Shown in pieces: positions 7,829 to 15,723 of a stretch of DNA of 64,000 nucleotides (its first letter is position 1; the number at the start of each line of letters is the position of its first letter). The stretch spans positions 124,001 to 188,000 of the forward strand of contig NZ_JBDKWZ010000008.1 in NCBI RefSeq assembly GCF_039710355.1. The letters are read 5' to 3'. The DNA comes from Rapidithrix thailandica. GTDB taxonomy: Bacteria > Bacteroidota > Bacteroidia > Cytophagales > Flammeovirgaceae. Under the pieces are notes generated by a model, which saw only the letters and a program-made list of their open reading frames with translations, did no database searches and was not told the DNA's origin. The translations under genes were made by a program, and so were the position numbers.

Positions 7829-7977
7829 AACTTCAATTCTTTTGGTTAATTATTTGTTGTACTATTTAATAGGTAGAAACTAATATATGTTTTTTTTATA
7901 AAAAATAGCCATCGCCCTAATCTCTACATCTAGGTTTATTGAGTATCAAATGTTTAATGTAGCAAACTAAATAGATT
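7829..7977. promoter_or_regulatory. Upstream region of the SNIPE-like gene
   Basis: 149 bp, strongly AT-rich, and the presumed promoter region of the minus-strand nuclease gene. Around 7911-7922 is ATCGCCCTAATC, which differs at one base from the sequence just before terL (4625-4636). It may be a remnant of a former terminase junction. Confidence 0.3.
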
Positions 7978-8199
7978 GTAGGTGGTATGATAGAGCACTG
8001 TGGGAATGGGGTAATGCGTTGGATGAGGAGCAATGTCGTAATTGTTTCCGATCCGGCCGAAAACATCAAGATCGACAAAAAGAAATCCGGCAAAAAAGTA
8101 GACGGCCCCGTAGCGGCCGTCATGTTCCTAGGCGAATGGATGACCTTCCACCCACCTCTTTCCAATCCTTATAATGACCGAGGGGTAGTGAGTGTGTGA
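7978..8199 (+). pseudogene. Truncated, diverged copy of the terL 3' end
   Basis: 222 bp align without gaps to the end of terL (6127-6348), with roughly 95 percent identity by eye. The 70 residues from MIEHCGNGVMRW to the stop differ at four sites (Met to Arg, Gly to Ser, Ala to Pro, Ser to Phe). There is no upstream coding sequence, so this is a stranded gene end. It marks the far side of the inserted nuclease gene and is either the displaced original terL end or DNA brought from a related phage by recombination. Confidence 0.92.
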
Positions 8200-8402
8200 T
8201 AGGGGATAATAACTATTCTATAGAAAAAGAATGGGTTATTGGTTCGAATATGGATTTTAGGGCATTTTAAAGTTGTGTACTTATAATTTGCTTAGAACTA
8301 AATCATTTTCACTCTATGCCTTATCCCATTGTTATACTAAGTGCCCTTAATTTAAACCATTCAATTTGAATCAGTGATTGTCATTTTTGAAATTTAATGG
8401 TG
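8200..8402. other. Gene-free spacer
   Basis: 203 bp of AT-rich sequence between the terL fragment and the 3' end of the AlbA_2 gene. I see no gene, strong hairpin or repeat. Confidence 0.4.
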
Positions 8403-9296
8403 TTAATATATTTCCTTTCCATTGAATGGAATGTATTCTACATTGTCTTCTGTGGAAATTTGAAAGGTAAGTTTATTGTCTTCTTTTACAAATTCTTTTT
8501 TAATTTCTAGATGACCAATTTTACATTTGATATTTGGAAGAATAACCTCTCTATAAGAGTTTGTTTCGAAAGTATTGTTATCTATTGTTACTTTATTTAC
8601 AATAAGATTTGAAAAATGTATATCAACTGGCGAGAAATTGTCACAAAATGGTTTACTTATATTTTCAGCAGCACAAGGGTCTCCATATACAATACAGTCT
8701 AAATATTTTATGACTTTACTACCTATGTTGTGAACCCAAATACTTATTGTGATTGTTTTTGTATGCTCGGTTATTATAGAAGGATTATACTCAAATGAAA
8801 GTTTGACCTGGGTTCTGGCTAAACGATTTATTATATCTTTAATCTCCCAATCTTCCATTGCGATTGATTGAAAATTATATCTTTTATAATATCGTTTATC
8901 ATTCATTTGGTGTGCAGTGTTGCTTTTGGGAATTTCAACAACATAGATGACCAAATTGTGTTCCTTATCACCAGTTTGAATTGGTGTAATCCGAATGTTT
9001 TGAATTGTCGGAGAAATTGTACTATTTATAATTTGTTCTAGCCTCTCTTTTGAAAAATCTTTTCCATTTATAGGGTCAATTTTCTCAGGAATATGATTTT
9101 TATCCAAATCATCAAATTCTTTTACTCCATATATGATAGTTCCTCCATCAGAATTTGCAAAAGCGCTTACATCTTTAGAGATTTCCTTCTTTTTTTCGGT
9201 TGATTTAGCTAAAGAGCCTGCTCCCTTATAATCAAGGTGTATATTTTCCTCAACCCCATCTTCTATATATTTCTTTATTTTATCAAGTGTCCACAT
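8403..9296 (-). CDS. AlbA_2 / Schlafen-type domain protein
   Basis: 297 residues. The first half carries the AlbA_2 (divergent AAA_4, Schlafen-like) pattern: EENIHLDYKGAGSL near residues 16-29, ISKDVSAFANSDGGTIIYGV near 39-58, then VVEIPKSNTAHQM and RYYKRYN. The second half (about 165-297) is beta-rich and unassigned. AlbA_2 proteins are found as regulators and in several anti-phage loci, where Schlafen-type domains can act as RNases. Here it is single, AT-rich, on the minus strand and in the same islet as the SNIPE-like gene. The function is unknown; phage defence or moron regulation are the two likely options. Confidence 0.7.
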   Translation of the reverse strand: MWTLDKIKKYIEDGVEENIHLDYKGAGSLAKSTEKKKEISKDVSAFANSDGGTIIYGVKEFDDLDKNHIPEKIDPINGKDFSKERLEQIINSTISPTIQNIRITPIQTGDKEHNLVIYVVEIPKSNTAHQMNDKRYYKRYNFQSIAMEDWEIKDIINRLARTQVKLSFEYNPSIITEHTKTITISIWVHNIGSKVIKYLDCIVYGDPCAAENISKPFCDNFSPVDIHFSNLIVNKVTIDNNTFETNSYREVILPNIKCKIGHLEIKKEFVKEDNKLTFQISTEDNVEYIPFNGKEIY

Positions 9297-9607
9297 AATT
9301 TAATAACCCAAACTTGTTTATAAACAAAATAATCTATTTTAAATAGCTTATACAGAGTTTAAAATACTTTCATACTAGCAAAAGCTCTTATACAGAATAA
9401 ATAAGTAGGAATAAATGTATAGTTTAATTTTAAAAAAAAACAATACCTTATACCTATATTTAGGTTTATTAACAACGTAACTAACGTTTATAGAACGGCT
9501 AAAAAGCTTCCACCTAAAAACCCCTCTCAAGTCCCATAAAACCTGAGAGGGGTTTTCCACAACCACCGGAAAAATATTCCAAATTTCTACAAAATAATAT
9601 TCCAAGC
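9297..9607. other. Gene-free region upstream of the AlbA_2 gene
   Basis: 311 bp of AT-rich DNA. It should hold the AlbA_2 promoter near 9300-9400. It also contains a strong bidirectional hairpin at 9516-9556 that insulates it from the small gene at 9608. An 86-codon minus-strand frame crosses the hairpin and is not believed. Confidence 0.5.
9516..9556. terminator. Strong bidirectional terminator
   Basis: AACCCCTCTCA pairs with TGAGAGGGGTT (11 bp) around a 14-nt loop, with A5 before and T4 after. It ends transcripts of the small minus-strand gene at 9608 and closes the right side of the accessory islet. Confidence 0.8.
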
Positions 9608-9709
9608 TTACCCCTTCTTCCCTACAATCTTCCAATATACTTCTACCGGAATTTGCTCTCCTAAGAACCCTACACTGGTGATTTCTTCTTGTTCCTTCTG
9701 CTTTTTCAT
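9608..9709 (-). CDS. Very small phage protein (33 aa)
   Basis: A short frame from ATG at 9709 to TAA at 9608-9610. The product starts MKKQKEQEEITSVGFLGEQI, with a charged N-terminus and a short possible beta hairpin after it. Support comes from the terminator just downstream and from its divergent placement against the portal gene with the palindrome between them. It is the same layout as at 1744, 3093 and 19944. It may be a leader or regulator peptide, and no function can be assigned. Confidence 0.45.
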   Translation of the reverse strand: MKKQKEQEEITSVGFLGEQIPVEVYWKIVGKKG

Positions 9710-9785
9710 TAATTATAGAATTTATTGATTAAAAATATTTTCATATCAACTTAAACTATTATATTAGCCATATCAAACAAAATTT

Positions 9786-9797
9786 TGAATATATTCA
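9786..9797. promoter_or_regulatory. Phage palindrome TGAATATATTCA (perfect copy)
   Basis: A perfect 12-bp palindrome 9 bases before the portal start codon, in the divergent region with the gene at 9709. The identical sequence lies at 19981-19992, with one-mismatch forms at 1750 and 3117. The position suggests a repressor or activator site for the head operon. Confidence 0.55.
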
Positions 9798-9806
9798 TTT
9801 TATTGA

Positions 9807-11099
9807 ATGGAAAAGGCTTTTTTTCAACGGGTATGGGACAAGTTTGTATGGGCTACGGATTACAGTGCCCGCTCGCAATCGCTTACCCAAGAGCAAAAAA
9901 AGCTGTTGGAGTGGTTTGACGGGGGGAGTAAAACAGATGCGGGGGTACGGGTCAACTCGGATGCTACGCTTTCCTATGCGGCCGCCTGGCGTTGTATCAA
10001 TTTGCTTTCGCAGGACCTGGCCAAGCTGCCTTTCAATATGTACAAGCGGAGCAAGCAAGGCAAGAAAATCGCCTTCTACCATCCGGCCCATTACCTGATG
10101 AAGTCCAAGCCTAATGGTTGGATGACCCCCTATGTGTTTCGCCAAACCCTTACCCGGCATGCGCTGCTCAAGGGGAATGGCTATGCGCGGATCATCCGCA
10201 ACGGGGCCGCCCAACCTACGCAGTTGAAACTGATCGCCAATCCGGATTATGTACAGATCAAAATGGTAGACGATGAAATCTACTACGATGTGAACGAGGT
10301 ATTGCCCGATGGGAAACTTGCCAGCTATGTACTGCATGCCGATGATATGTTTCATCTCAAAGGGCCTTCGATGAACGGCATCGAGGGCATGTCCATGATT
10401 ACCTACCACCGGGAAACCCTGGGCTTAGGCATGGCGGCCAAGAAAACGGCAGAGCGCTTCTATGGCAGAGGGTCTAACTTCTCCGGTTTTATCAAAATGC
10501 CGGAAGGGAAAAAGCTGGATTCTACCGAGCAAGTGGACCGGCTGTCCAAGAGTTGGACGGACAAATACCGGGGGTTGCACAAATCCTGGAGTACTCCGGT
10601 ATTGGAAGACGGGGCCACCTTTGTACCGGTCACCATGCCTTTGAAAGACGCGCAGTTTTTGGAAAGCCGGCAGTACAGCGGCATCGAGGTATGTCAGATA
10701 TACGGAGTGCCTCCGCATAAAATCTATGACCTCAGCCGGGCCACTTTTTCCAACATCGAACACCAGTCGATTGAATATGTAGGAGATTCCCTTTTGCCCC
10801 ATGTCACCAACTGGGAACAGGAGATTAAGGAAAAACTCCTGCGCGAAGACGAGAAGGCATTTGATCCGGGTACCGGAAAAAGTACCTATTACCCCAAGTT
10901 TAATTTGGGCGTATTGCTACGGGGGGATTCCAAAACCCGGGCGGAGTTCTACAGTTCCGCAGTACAAAACGGTTGGATGAACCGCAACCAGGTAGCGGCC
11001 TTGGAGGACTACGACCAGGACATACCGGGAGGGGACAAATACACCATTCAGTTAAACATGCAAGAACTTAAAAACGTGGGCCATGAGCAACCAGAATAA
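9807..11099 (+). CDS. Portal protein, HK97 family
   Basis: 430 residues of the HK97-type portal family. Features include SYAAAWRCINLLSQDLAKLP near residue 56, HALLKGNGYARI, the GIEGMSMI segment, and GVPPHKIYDLSRATFSNIE near residue 303. The portal forms the dodecameric ring for DNA entry and tail attachment. It is the first gene of the head operon, preceded by an intergenic region with the phage palindrome, so it likely has its own promoter despite following terL. It overlaps the protease start by 17 bp. Confidence 0.95.
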   Translation: MEKAFFQRVWDKFVWATDYSARSQSLTQEQKKLLEWFDGGSKTDAGVRVNSDATLSYAAAWRCINLLSQDLAKLPFNMYKRSKQGKKIAFYHPAHYLMKSKPNGWMTPYVFRQTLTRHALLKGNGYARIIRNGAAQPTQLKLIANPDYVQIKMVDDEIYYDVNEVLPDGKLASYVLHADDMFHLKGPSMNGIEGMSMITYHRETLGLGMAAKKTAERFYGRGSNFSGFIKMPEGKKLDSTEQVDRLSKSWTDKYRGLHKSWSTPVLEDGATFVPVTMPLKDAQFLESRQYSGIEVCQIYGVPPHKIYDLSRATFSNIEHQSIEYVGDSLLPHVTNWEQEIKEKLLREDEKAFDPGTGKSTYYPKFNLGVLLRGDSKTRAEFYSSAVQNGWMNRNQVAALEDYDQDIPGGDKYTIQLNMQELKNVGHEQPE

Positions 11100-11685
11100 A
11101 GAATTTGAAACCAGGGTTTTTCAGGAGAGTATCCAAGTGGAGAAGCGAGACGATGGCCCGGCCAAGATCTCCGGATACGCGGCCGTGTTTGAAGAACTTT
11201 CCCAACCTCTGGGCGGCTTCCGGGAAATCATCGAACCCGGGGCTTTTGACGAAGCGGACATGGAGGATGTGGTCTGTGTGAAAAACCACAATGTCAATTT
11301 CTTGTTGGCCCGCACACGTTCCAATACCCTGAGTTTGTCCCTTGACAAACGGGGCTTCAGATACGAGTTTGAAAACCCGGGCAACTCTGCCGGCAATGAT
11401 TTGATCATTGAGATCGAGCGGGGCGATATCTACGGATCTTCCTTTATGTTCCGGGTAGCGGACGACCGTTGGGAAGAGGACAAAGAGGGGCGTATCATCC
11501 GGTATGTTAAAAAGATTTCCGTGGTGCGGGATGTGGGACCGGTAGTGTTTCCGGCTTATCAGCAAACCGAAGTGACGCTTCGCTCATTGGACGCTTTCAA
11601 AAAGCAAAAACAACATCCGGAGGAGGCTTATAAAAGAGAAGCCGAAGCCCGGCAACGCAGATTAAGGCTTTTACAAATAAACTAA
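11083..11685 (+). CDS. Prohead protease, HK97 (U35) family
   Basis: A 200-residue serine protease of the herpes/HK97 prohead type. The catalytic His is probably in KNHNVNF near residue 69 and the Ser in YGSSFMFRV near residue 122. ISGYAAVFEE and IIEPGAF are family hallmarks. It cleaves the delta domain of the capsid protein and itself during prohead maturation. It overlaps the portal gene by 17 bp. Its stop codon is the start of a 24-nt element shared with the region before the major tail gene. Confidence 0.93.
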   Translation: MSNQNKEFETRVFQESIQVEKRDDGPAKISGYAAVFEELSQPLGGFREIIEPGAFDEADMEDVVCVKNHNVNFLLARTRSNTLSLSLDKRGFRYEFENPGNSAGNDLIIEIERGDIYGSSFMFRVADDRWEEDKEGRIIRYVKKISVVRDVGPVVFPAYQQTEVTLRSLDAFKKQKQHPEEAYKREAEARQRRLRLLQIN

Positions 11686-11704
11686 ACTTTCAAACAGCTA
11701 TGCC
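11681..11704 (+). promoter_or_regulatory. Shared translation-start element before major capsid gene
   Basis: ACTAAACTTTCAA, then A, then CAGCTATGCC, spanning the stop of the protease gene and the ATG of the capsid gene. The same 24 nt with one change recurs at 14917-14940 before the major tail protein. There is no Shine-Dalgarno sequence. Probably a high-output initiation element. Confidence 0.6.
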
Positions 11705-12932
11705 GAGACTTAAAGAACTGCGCGAACAGCGCGCCTCGCTGGTCGTAAAAATGAATGAAATCAACGACAAGGCGAACGAAGAAAAACGGTCCCTCAGCAC
11801 TGAAGAGTCTCAGCAGTGGGACCAGATCGATAACGAGGTGGTCAAACTCACCGAAGACATTGAGCGGCAAGAGCGGCTTGATGAACTCAACAAGGAAAAT
11901 GCAAAAAAACAGGAGCCCGTACCCGGTTCCAAAAGGGAGGAGCAAGACCCAAAAAAGTTAGAGAAAAGGCAAATGGATGTCTTTGCCAAATATGTGTGCG
12001 GAGGTGTCTTAAGCCTGAATAACGAGGAGCGTTCCGTACTACAACCCCTATTGGTTGAGGAAAAAAGACAATCTACCACTCCGGGCGAAGGGGGTTATAC
12101 CATCCCTACGGGCTTTGCCGGGGAAATCGAAAAGGCCCTTTTGGAATTTGGCGGGGTACTGGCCGTAGCCGGTTTGCGCAAGACCACTACCGGCAACCCT
12201 ATCAACTACCCGGAGGTGAATGATATTGACAATAAGGGGAGAATGATTGGAGAGAAAGGAGATGCATCACAGGGCACTACTCCGATTACTTTTACCAATA
12301 AGGCATTGTCGGCCTACAAATTCACTTCGGATTTTCTGCCGATTACTCAGGAATTGTTGGACGACTCCTTTTTTGATATTCCCGGCCTGATCAACGATTT
12401 GTTTTTAGAGCGGATCGCCCGGATTGTGAACCAGTATTTGACCTTGGGAACCGGCACCAACCAACCGCAAGGAGTGGTAACGGCCGCTGCTGCCGGAACC
12501 ACCGCTGCCGCCAACAATACCATTACCGGGGACGAGTTGATTGACCTCTTACATGCGGTACCTTCGGCTTACCGGAGGAACGGGTTGTTTATGTTCAATG
12601 ACAACACCCTGAAAGCCATCAAGAAATTGAAAAACAACGAGGGGGACTACATTTGGTTGCCCGGACTCAAGGACGGTGAACCCGATACCATTCTGAAAAA
12701 GCCTTATCAAATCAATGACGATATGGCGGATATCGGGGCAAGTACCAAGTCGGTACTCTTTGGCGACTTCAATAAGTTCAAGGTGCGTCAGGCGGGCAAC
12801 CCTTACCTGAAGCGCTCCGAACACATCTACATCGAAACGGATCAAATCGGAATGGGTCTTTTTGCCCGTTACGATAGCCGTCTGATCGATGCGGGAGTCG
12901 GGGCCATTAAATATTTGGATCACCCAGCGTAA
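11700..12932 (+). CDS. Major capsid protein, HK97 fold
   Basis: 410 residues. Residues 1-110 are a charged coiled coil (LKELREQRASLVVKMNEIND and onward), the scaffolding-like delta domain removed by the protease. The mature part begins around STTPGEGGYTIPTGFAGEI and continues with the phage-capsid family pattern (SDFLPITQELLDDSFFDI, FMFNDNTLKAIKKLK, GMGLFARYDSRL). The cleavage site is probably close to KRQSTTPG near residue 124. It starts immediately after the protease gene with the shared 24-nt start element, consistent with very high expression. Confidence 0.95.
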   Translation: MPRLKELREQRASLVVKMNEINDKANEEKRSLSTEESQQWDQIDNEVVKLTEDIERQERLDELNKENAKKQEPVPGSKREEQDPKKLEKRQMDVFAKYVCGGVLSLNNEERSVLQPLLVEEKRQSTTPGEGGYTIPTGFAGEIEKALLEFGGVLAVAGLRKTTTGNPINYPEVNDIDNKGRMIGEKGDASQGTTPITFTNKALSAYKFTSDFLPITQELLDDSFFDIPGLINDLFLERIARIVNQYLTLGTGTNQPQGVVTAAAAGTTAAANNTITGDELIDLLHAVPSAYRRNGLFMFNDNTLKAIKKLKNNEGDYIWLPGLKDGEPDTILKKPYQINDDMADIGASTKSVLFGDFNKFKVRQAGNPYLKRSEHIYIETDQIGMGLFARYDSRLIDAGVGAIKYLDHPA

Positions 12933-12943
12933 CCCTACGAGAT

Positions 12944-13129
12944 ATGATTGTAAAATTCTTAAAAGAAACCGCACATGTGGACGGCCCTTTTGCAAAAGGC
13001 GCTGTGGCGGATGTGTCTTTTGCCAACGGGCAAACCTGGATTGAAACCCGTCACGCTGCAAAAGCATCCCAAGAGGATTTGGAAAAATTTCAAGAGGAAG
13101 GTAAAAGCGCAAGAGCAAGTAAAAAGTAA
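12944..13129 (+). CDS. Small head-region protein (61 aa)
   Basis: Sixty-one residues starting MIVKFLKETAHVDG, with a short beta-rich N-terminal half and a Lys/Glu-rich end. It follows the capsid gene by 11 bp and its stop overlaps the connector start by one base (TAATG), so it is part of the head operon. Small proteins here are often head-completion or decoration factors. I do not recognise a family. Confidence 0.65.
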   Translation: MIVKFLKETAHVDGPFAKGAVADVSFANGQTWIETRHAAKASQEDLEKFQEEGKSARASKK

Positions 13130-13701
13130 TGTACCCCAAAGCAGTAGTCATCGGCAGCGGACCCGGAAGCGAACCGCTTAGTTTGGAAGAGGCCAAGGCA
13201 CAACTCCGTATAGAGGACATCTTTACGGTAGAAGATGCCTTGATCGGCTCTTTGATCACCACGGGCAGACAGCAGGTAGAAAACTACTGTGAAATCAGCT
13301 TGATCGAAACCACCTGGAAAGCGTATTACGATACCTTTCCGGAGGTGATCGAGCTGCCCAAGGGGAAGGTATTGAGTCTTGTGGAAATCAAGTATTTCGA
13401 TGAAGACAATCAAGAAACCATCTTACCAGCTTCAGCCATCGACCAGGATCTGAACAGCCGCCCGGCTTTGCTCCGGGCGGTAGATTCCTGGCCTGCCACC
13501 TATGAACGCATGAACGCGGTAGAGGTAACCTTTACGGCAGGATTCGGAGCGAATGCCAGCGATATACCGGAGGCCATCAAGCAAGCCATTAAGCTGTTTG
13601 TTGGCGCGGGCTATGCCCACCGGGAAGACAAACGGGCGGCTAACTTGTTGCCCCGTGCCAGTGAATTGCTAATCATGCCCTACCGTCAAATGCGCTTTTG
13701 A
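13129..13701 (+). CDS. Head-tail connector, gp6/gp15-like adaptor
   Basis: 190 residues of the phage gp6-like connector family. LSLEEAKAQLRIEDIFTVED near the start, DALIGSLITTGRQQVENYC, and the C-terminal VTFTAGFGANASDIPEAIKQ are characteristic. It forms the ring below the portal. The last base of its stop is the first base of the next ATG (TGATG), so the two genes are coupled. Confidence 0.88.
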   Translation: MYPKAVVIGSGPGSEPLSLEEAKAQLRIEDIFTVEDALIGSLITTGRQQVENYCEISLIETTWKAYYDTFPEVIELPKGKVLSLVEIKYFDEDNQETILPASAIDQDLNSRPALLRAVDSWPATYERMNAVEVTFTAGFGANASDIPEAIKQAIKLFVGAGYAHREDKRAANLLPRASELLIMPYRQMRF

Positions 13702-14060
13702 TGCAAGCCGGAAAACTCGATAGAAGAATCACCCTGGAACGCTTTACGGTGACCCAGGACGACTACGGTCAGGAAATCAAAACCTGGGAAGTGCTGGCCA
13801 GTGTATGGGCGGCGGTGAATGCTGAGAGTAGACAAACAAAAGGCAACGAACGCTTTGAAGCCCATCAACAAGTGGCCGTATCGGAACACATCTTTCAAAT
13901 CCGGTATTTGCCCGGGCTTACTTCCACTACCGATGAAAAAATGAGGATTGTATACCGCAATGCCTTGTACAACATCCTCGATGTAAAGGAGATCGGAAGG
14001 CGGGAAGGATTGGAAATCATTACAGAGAAAAAAGATTCGGGTTTTTGGGATGGGAGTTAA
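13701..14060 (+). CDS. Phage head closure protein (SPP1 gp16-like)
   Basis: 119 residues from the ATG at 13701. It matches the head-tail adaptor family with MQAGKLDRRITLERFTVTQD at the start, WEVLASVWAAV in the middle and NILDVKEIGRREG near the end. It acts as the stopper between connector and tail. It overlaps the next gene by 11 bp. Confidence 0.88.
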   Translation: MQAGKLDRRITLERFTVTQDDYGQEIKTWEVLASVWAAVNAESRQTKGNERFEAHQQVAVSEHIFQIRYLPGLTSTTDEKMRIVYRNALYNILDVKEIGRREGLEIITEKKDSGFWDGS

Positions 14061-14541
14061 GCTAAAAAACTGGGAACAAGCCAAGCGGATGCTCAAAGAC
14101 ATGGACAACCGCATGACAAAAAAAGTGATTGAAGGGACGATGCGTAAAGCGGCCAAGCCGTTGGTGCGTTCGGCAAAGTCCAAAGCCCCCAAAGGGGATA
14201 CGGGAAATTTGCGAAAGTCCATCGGGACCTTTGTGAGCAAAAGCAGCGAGCGAAAGAAAAACCTAAAAGCCGGGATTTGGGCAGGACCCCGCACCCGGGG
14301 AAGCCACAAAGGGTTTCACGCTCATTTGATTGAATTTGGAACGAAGAAGCGGAAGCCCACAAAAGGGGAATACCTGGTTTTTGAAGTGGACGGAGTATTG
14401 GTATTTGCCAAAGAGGTAGCTCCGGTAAAGCCCCAACCATTCATGCAGCCCGCTTACCAGGAGTCCAAAGGACAAATGGAACAAGTCATGTTCAAGGAGT
14501 TTGGAAACGAATTTCAAAAAGTAGCCAAGAAGTACAAATGA
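14050..14541 (+). CDS. HK97 gp10-like tail-head joining protein
   Basis: 163 residues, basic. The family pattern is clear: RKAAKPLVRSAKSKAPKGDTGNLRKSIG, then AHLIEFGTKKRKP, then PQPFMQPAYQESK. Members of this family help joining or completion of the tail at the head-tail interface. Operon overlaps on both sides (11 and 4 bp). Confidence 0.88.
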   Translation: MGVKLKNWEQAKRMLKDMDNRMTKKVIEGTMRKAAKPLVRSAKSKAPKGDTGNLRKSIGTFVSKSSERKKNLKAGIWAGPRTRGSHKGFHAHLIEFGTKKRKPTKGEYLVFEVDGVLVFAKEVAPVKPQPFMQPAYQESKGQMEQVMFKEFGNEFQKVAKKYK

Positions 14542-14921
14542 TCGGAGATGCCGTCAGAGAATTACTGGTAAATGATGCCACCCTCTCCGGGATCATCGGA
14601 AAGCGTATGTTTCCCCAAATGATTCCACAGGGTACCGGTATGCCGGTGATTGCTTATTCCATCGCCAACACCCAACCCAAAAGCTGTAAAGTAAACGGGG
14701 AATACCTGGACGAGGTGGATATTTCTTTATTGATCTTTTCCAAAAACTATGGTGAAACCGAGCAAATAGGGCAACGGGTCCGGAAAGTAATAGACGATTA
14801 CAGCGGCACGGTAAAGGGCAAAGAATTATCCATCTCCTATAATGGAGAAAAAGACAATGCCAGTGAGCAAGCAAAGCTCTACGGTAAGTCACAGAGCTAT
14901 AAAGTATTTTATAAACACTAA
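14538..14921 (+). CDS. Tail completion protein, DUF3168-like
   Basis: 127 residues. MIGDAVRELLVNDATLSGIIG, MPVIAYSI and the C-terminal QSYKVFYKH fit the DUF3168 / tail terminator family that closes the tail tube at the head end. It overlaps the previous gene by 4 bp, and its stop forms part of the 24-nt element before the major tail gene. Confidence 0.8.
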   Translation: MIGDAVRELLVNDATLSGIIGKRMFPQMIPQGTGMPVIAYSIANTQPKSCKVNGEYLDEVDISLLIFSKNYGETEQIGQRVRKVIDDYSGTVKGKELSISYNGEKDNASEQAKLYGKSQSYKVFYKH

Positions 14922-14940
14922 ACTTTCAACCAGCTATGCC
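14917..14940 (+). promoter_or_regulatory. Shared translation-start element before major tail gene
   Basis: ACTAAACTTTCAA, then C, then CAGCTATGCC. It is identical to 11681-11704 except for one base, again spanning a stop codon and the next ATG. Confidence 0.6.
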
Positions 14941-15370
14941 AACCACAGGAAAAATTATTGGGAAGAATATAAAGCTGTTCATCGATGATGATCCGTTAGG
15001 GGCCGGAAATGAACAGGAAGTAGGCTGTGCCACCGATTCCACCCTGAACCTGGAAACCGCCATGGTGGAAGCAACCTGTAAGCAAGACGGTGACTTCTAC
15101 GATGCCGTACCGGGTAAGAAGTCCGGAACCATGGATATTGAGGGACTGATCATTTACAACAATCCTATCAACTGGACCCAGTACCTGGACATTTGGAAGA
15201 ATAGCAAACGCCTGAAAGTCCGGTACGGTACAGACCAAACCGGGGATACGGAATTTATTTGTGATGCATACCTCACAAGTTATTCGGCCACTGCTCCTGT
15301 AGAGGAAGTCGCTACTTACTCCGCATCCCTACAGTTAGTCGGAAAGCCGACCATTGCTGCAAAAGCTTAA
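14936..15370 (+). CDS. Major tail (tube) protein
   Basis: 144 residues, TP901-1/HK97-like tail tube type: TTGKIIGKNIKLFIDDDPLG, CATDSTLNLETAMVEATCKQDG, KKSGTMDIEGLI, and a final beta strand EEVATYSASLQLVGKP. It polymerises as hexameric rings to form the tail tube. Its place before a chaperone pair and tape measure is standard. The start has the element shared with the capsid gene. Confidence 0.88.
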   Translation: MPTTGKIIGKNIKLFIDDDPLGAGNEQEVGCATDSTLNLETAMVEATCKQDGDFYDAVPGKKSGTMDIEGLIIYNNPINWTQYLDIWKNSKRLKVRYGTDQTGDTEFICDAYLTSYSATAPVEEVATYSASLQLVGKPTIAAKA

Positions 15371-15381
15371 ATCAGTGAAAC

Positions 15382-15723
15382 ATGAAAACTATTGAATTAG
15401 GAGGTGAAGAAAGAGCAGTTGCATTCGATATGAATGCGATGGCCTTCTTTGAAGAAGCCACAGACCAAGGAGTACTTGATTACTTGAGTACCATAAGCAA
15501 AAATACGGGAAGGCTCGGACCCTTCAGGCACTTGGTTTATGCAATGTTAAAAGCCGGTGCCTTTGTCGCCAAAAAGGAGTTTGACTATTCCTTGGAGGAA
15601 GTATCCAGTTGGTATTCTTTGAATGATATGGAAAGGATCATGACGGTAGTTCATGCAAACTCTCCTCAAGAAAACGGCAAAAAAAAACCGGCTCAGAGGA
15701 GGGTAGCACCAAAGGCTACTTAA
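15382..15723 (+). CDS. Tail assembly chaperone, zero-frame product (gpG-like)
   Basis: 113 residues (MKTIELGGEERAVAFDMNA) with a helical, acidic character. It sits between the tube and tape-measure genes, the position of lambda gpG/gpGT. The end of the gene contains GGC AAA AAA AAA CCG, a run of nine A. After it the minus-one frame is open and continues as the next reading frame to 16046. The zero frame continues only 12 codons beyond the run, as expected for the short form. It binds the tape measure during tail assembly. Confidence 0.8.
   Translation: MKTIELGGEERAVAFDMNAMAFFEEATDQGVLDYLSTISKNTGRLGPFRHLVYAMLKAGAFVAKKEFDYSLEEVSSWYSLNDMERIMTVVHANSPQENGKKKPAQRRVAPKAT
15679..15687 (+). other. 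Programmed -1 frameshift site (A9)
   Basis: Nine A in register AAA AAA AAA of the upstream gene give an A-AAA-AAA type slippery heptamer. A minus-one slip joins residues 1-102 of the first frame to 119 codons of the second, a fusion of about 221 residues. A weak stem GTAGC/GCTAC lies 15-31 nt downstream (15703-15719). Confidence 0.8.

Noticed and set aside
6127..8199. Insertion sequence or composite transposon around the nuclease gene
   Set aside because: The flanking repeats are terL coding sequence, there is no transposase and no terminal inverted repeat.
9375..9635. An 86-codon minus-strand frame between AlbA_2 and portal
   Set aside because: It runs through a strong bidirectional terminator and overlaps a better 33-codon frame.
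12549..13262. A 237-codon minus-strand frame across capsid and connector genes
   Set aside because: Antisense shadow spanning two well-supported genes.
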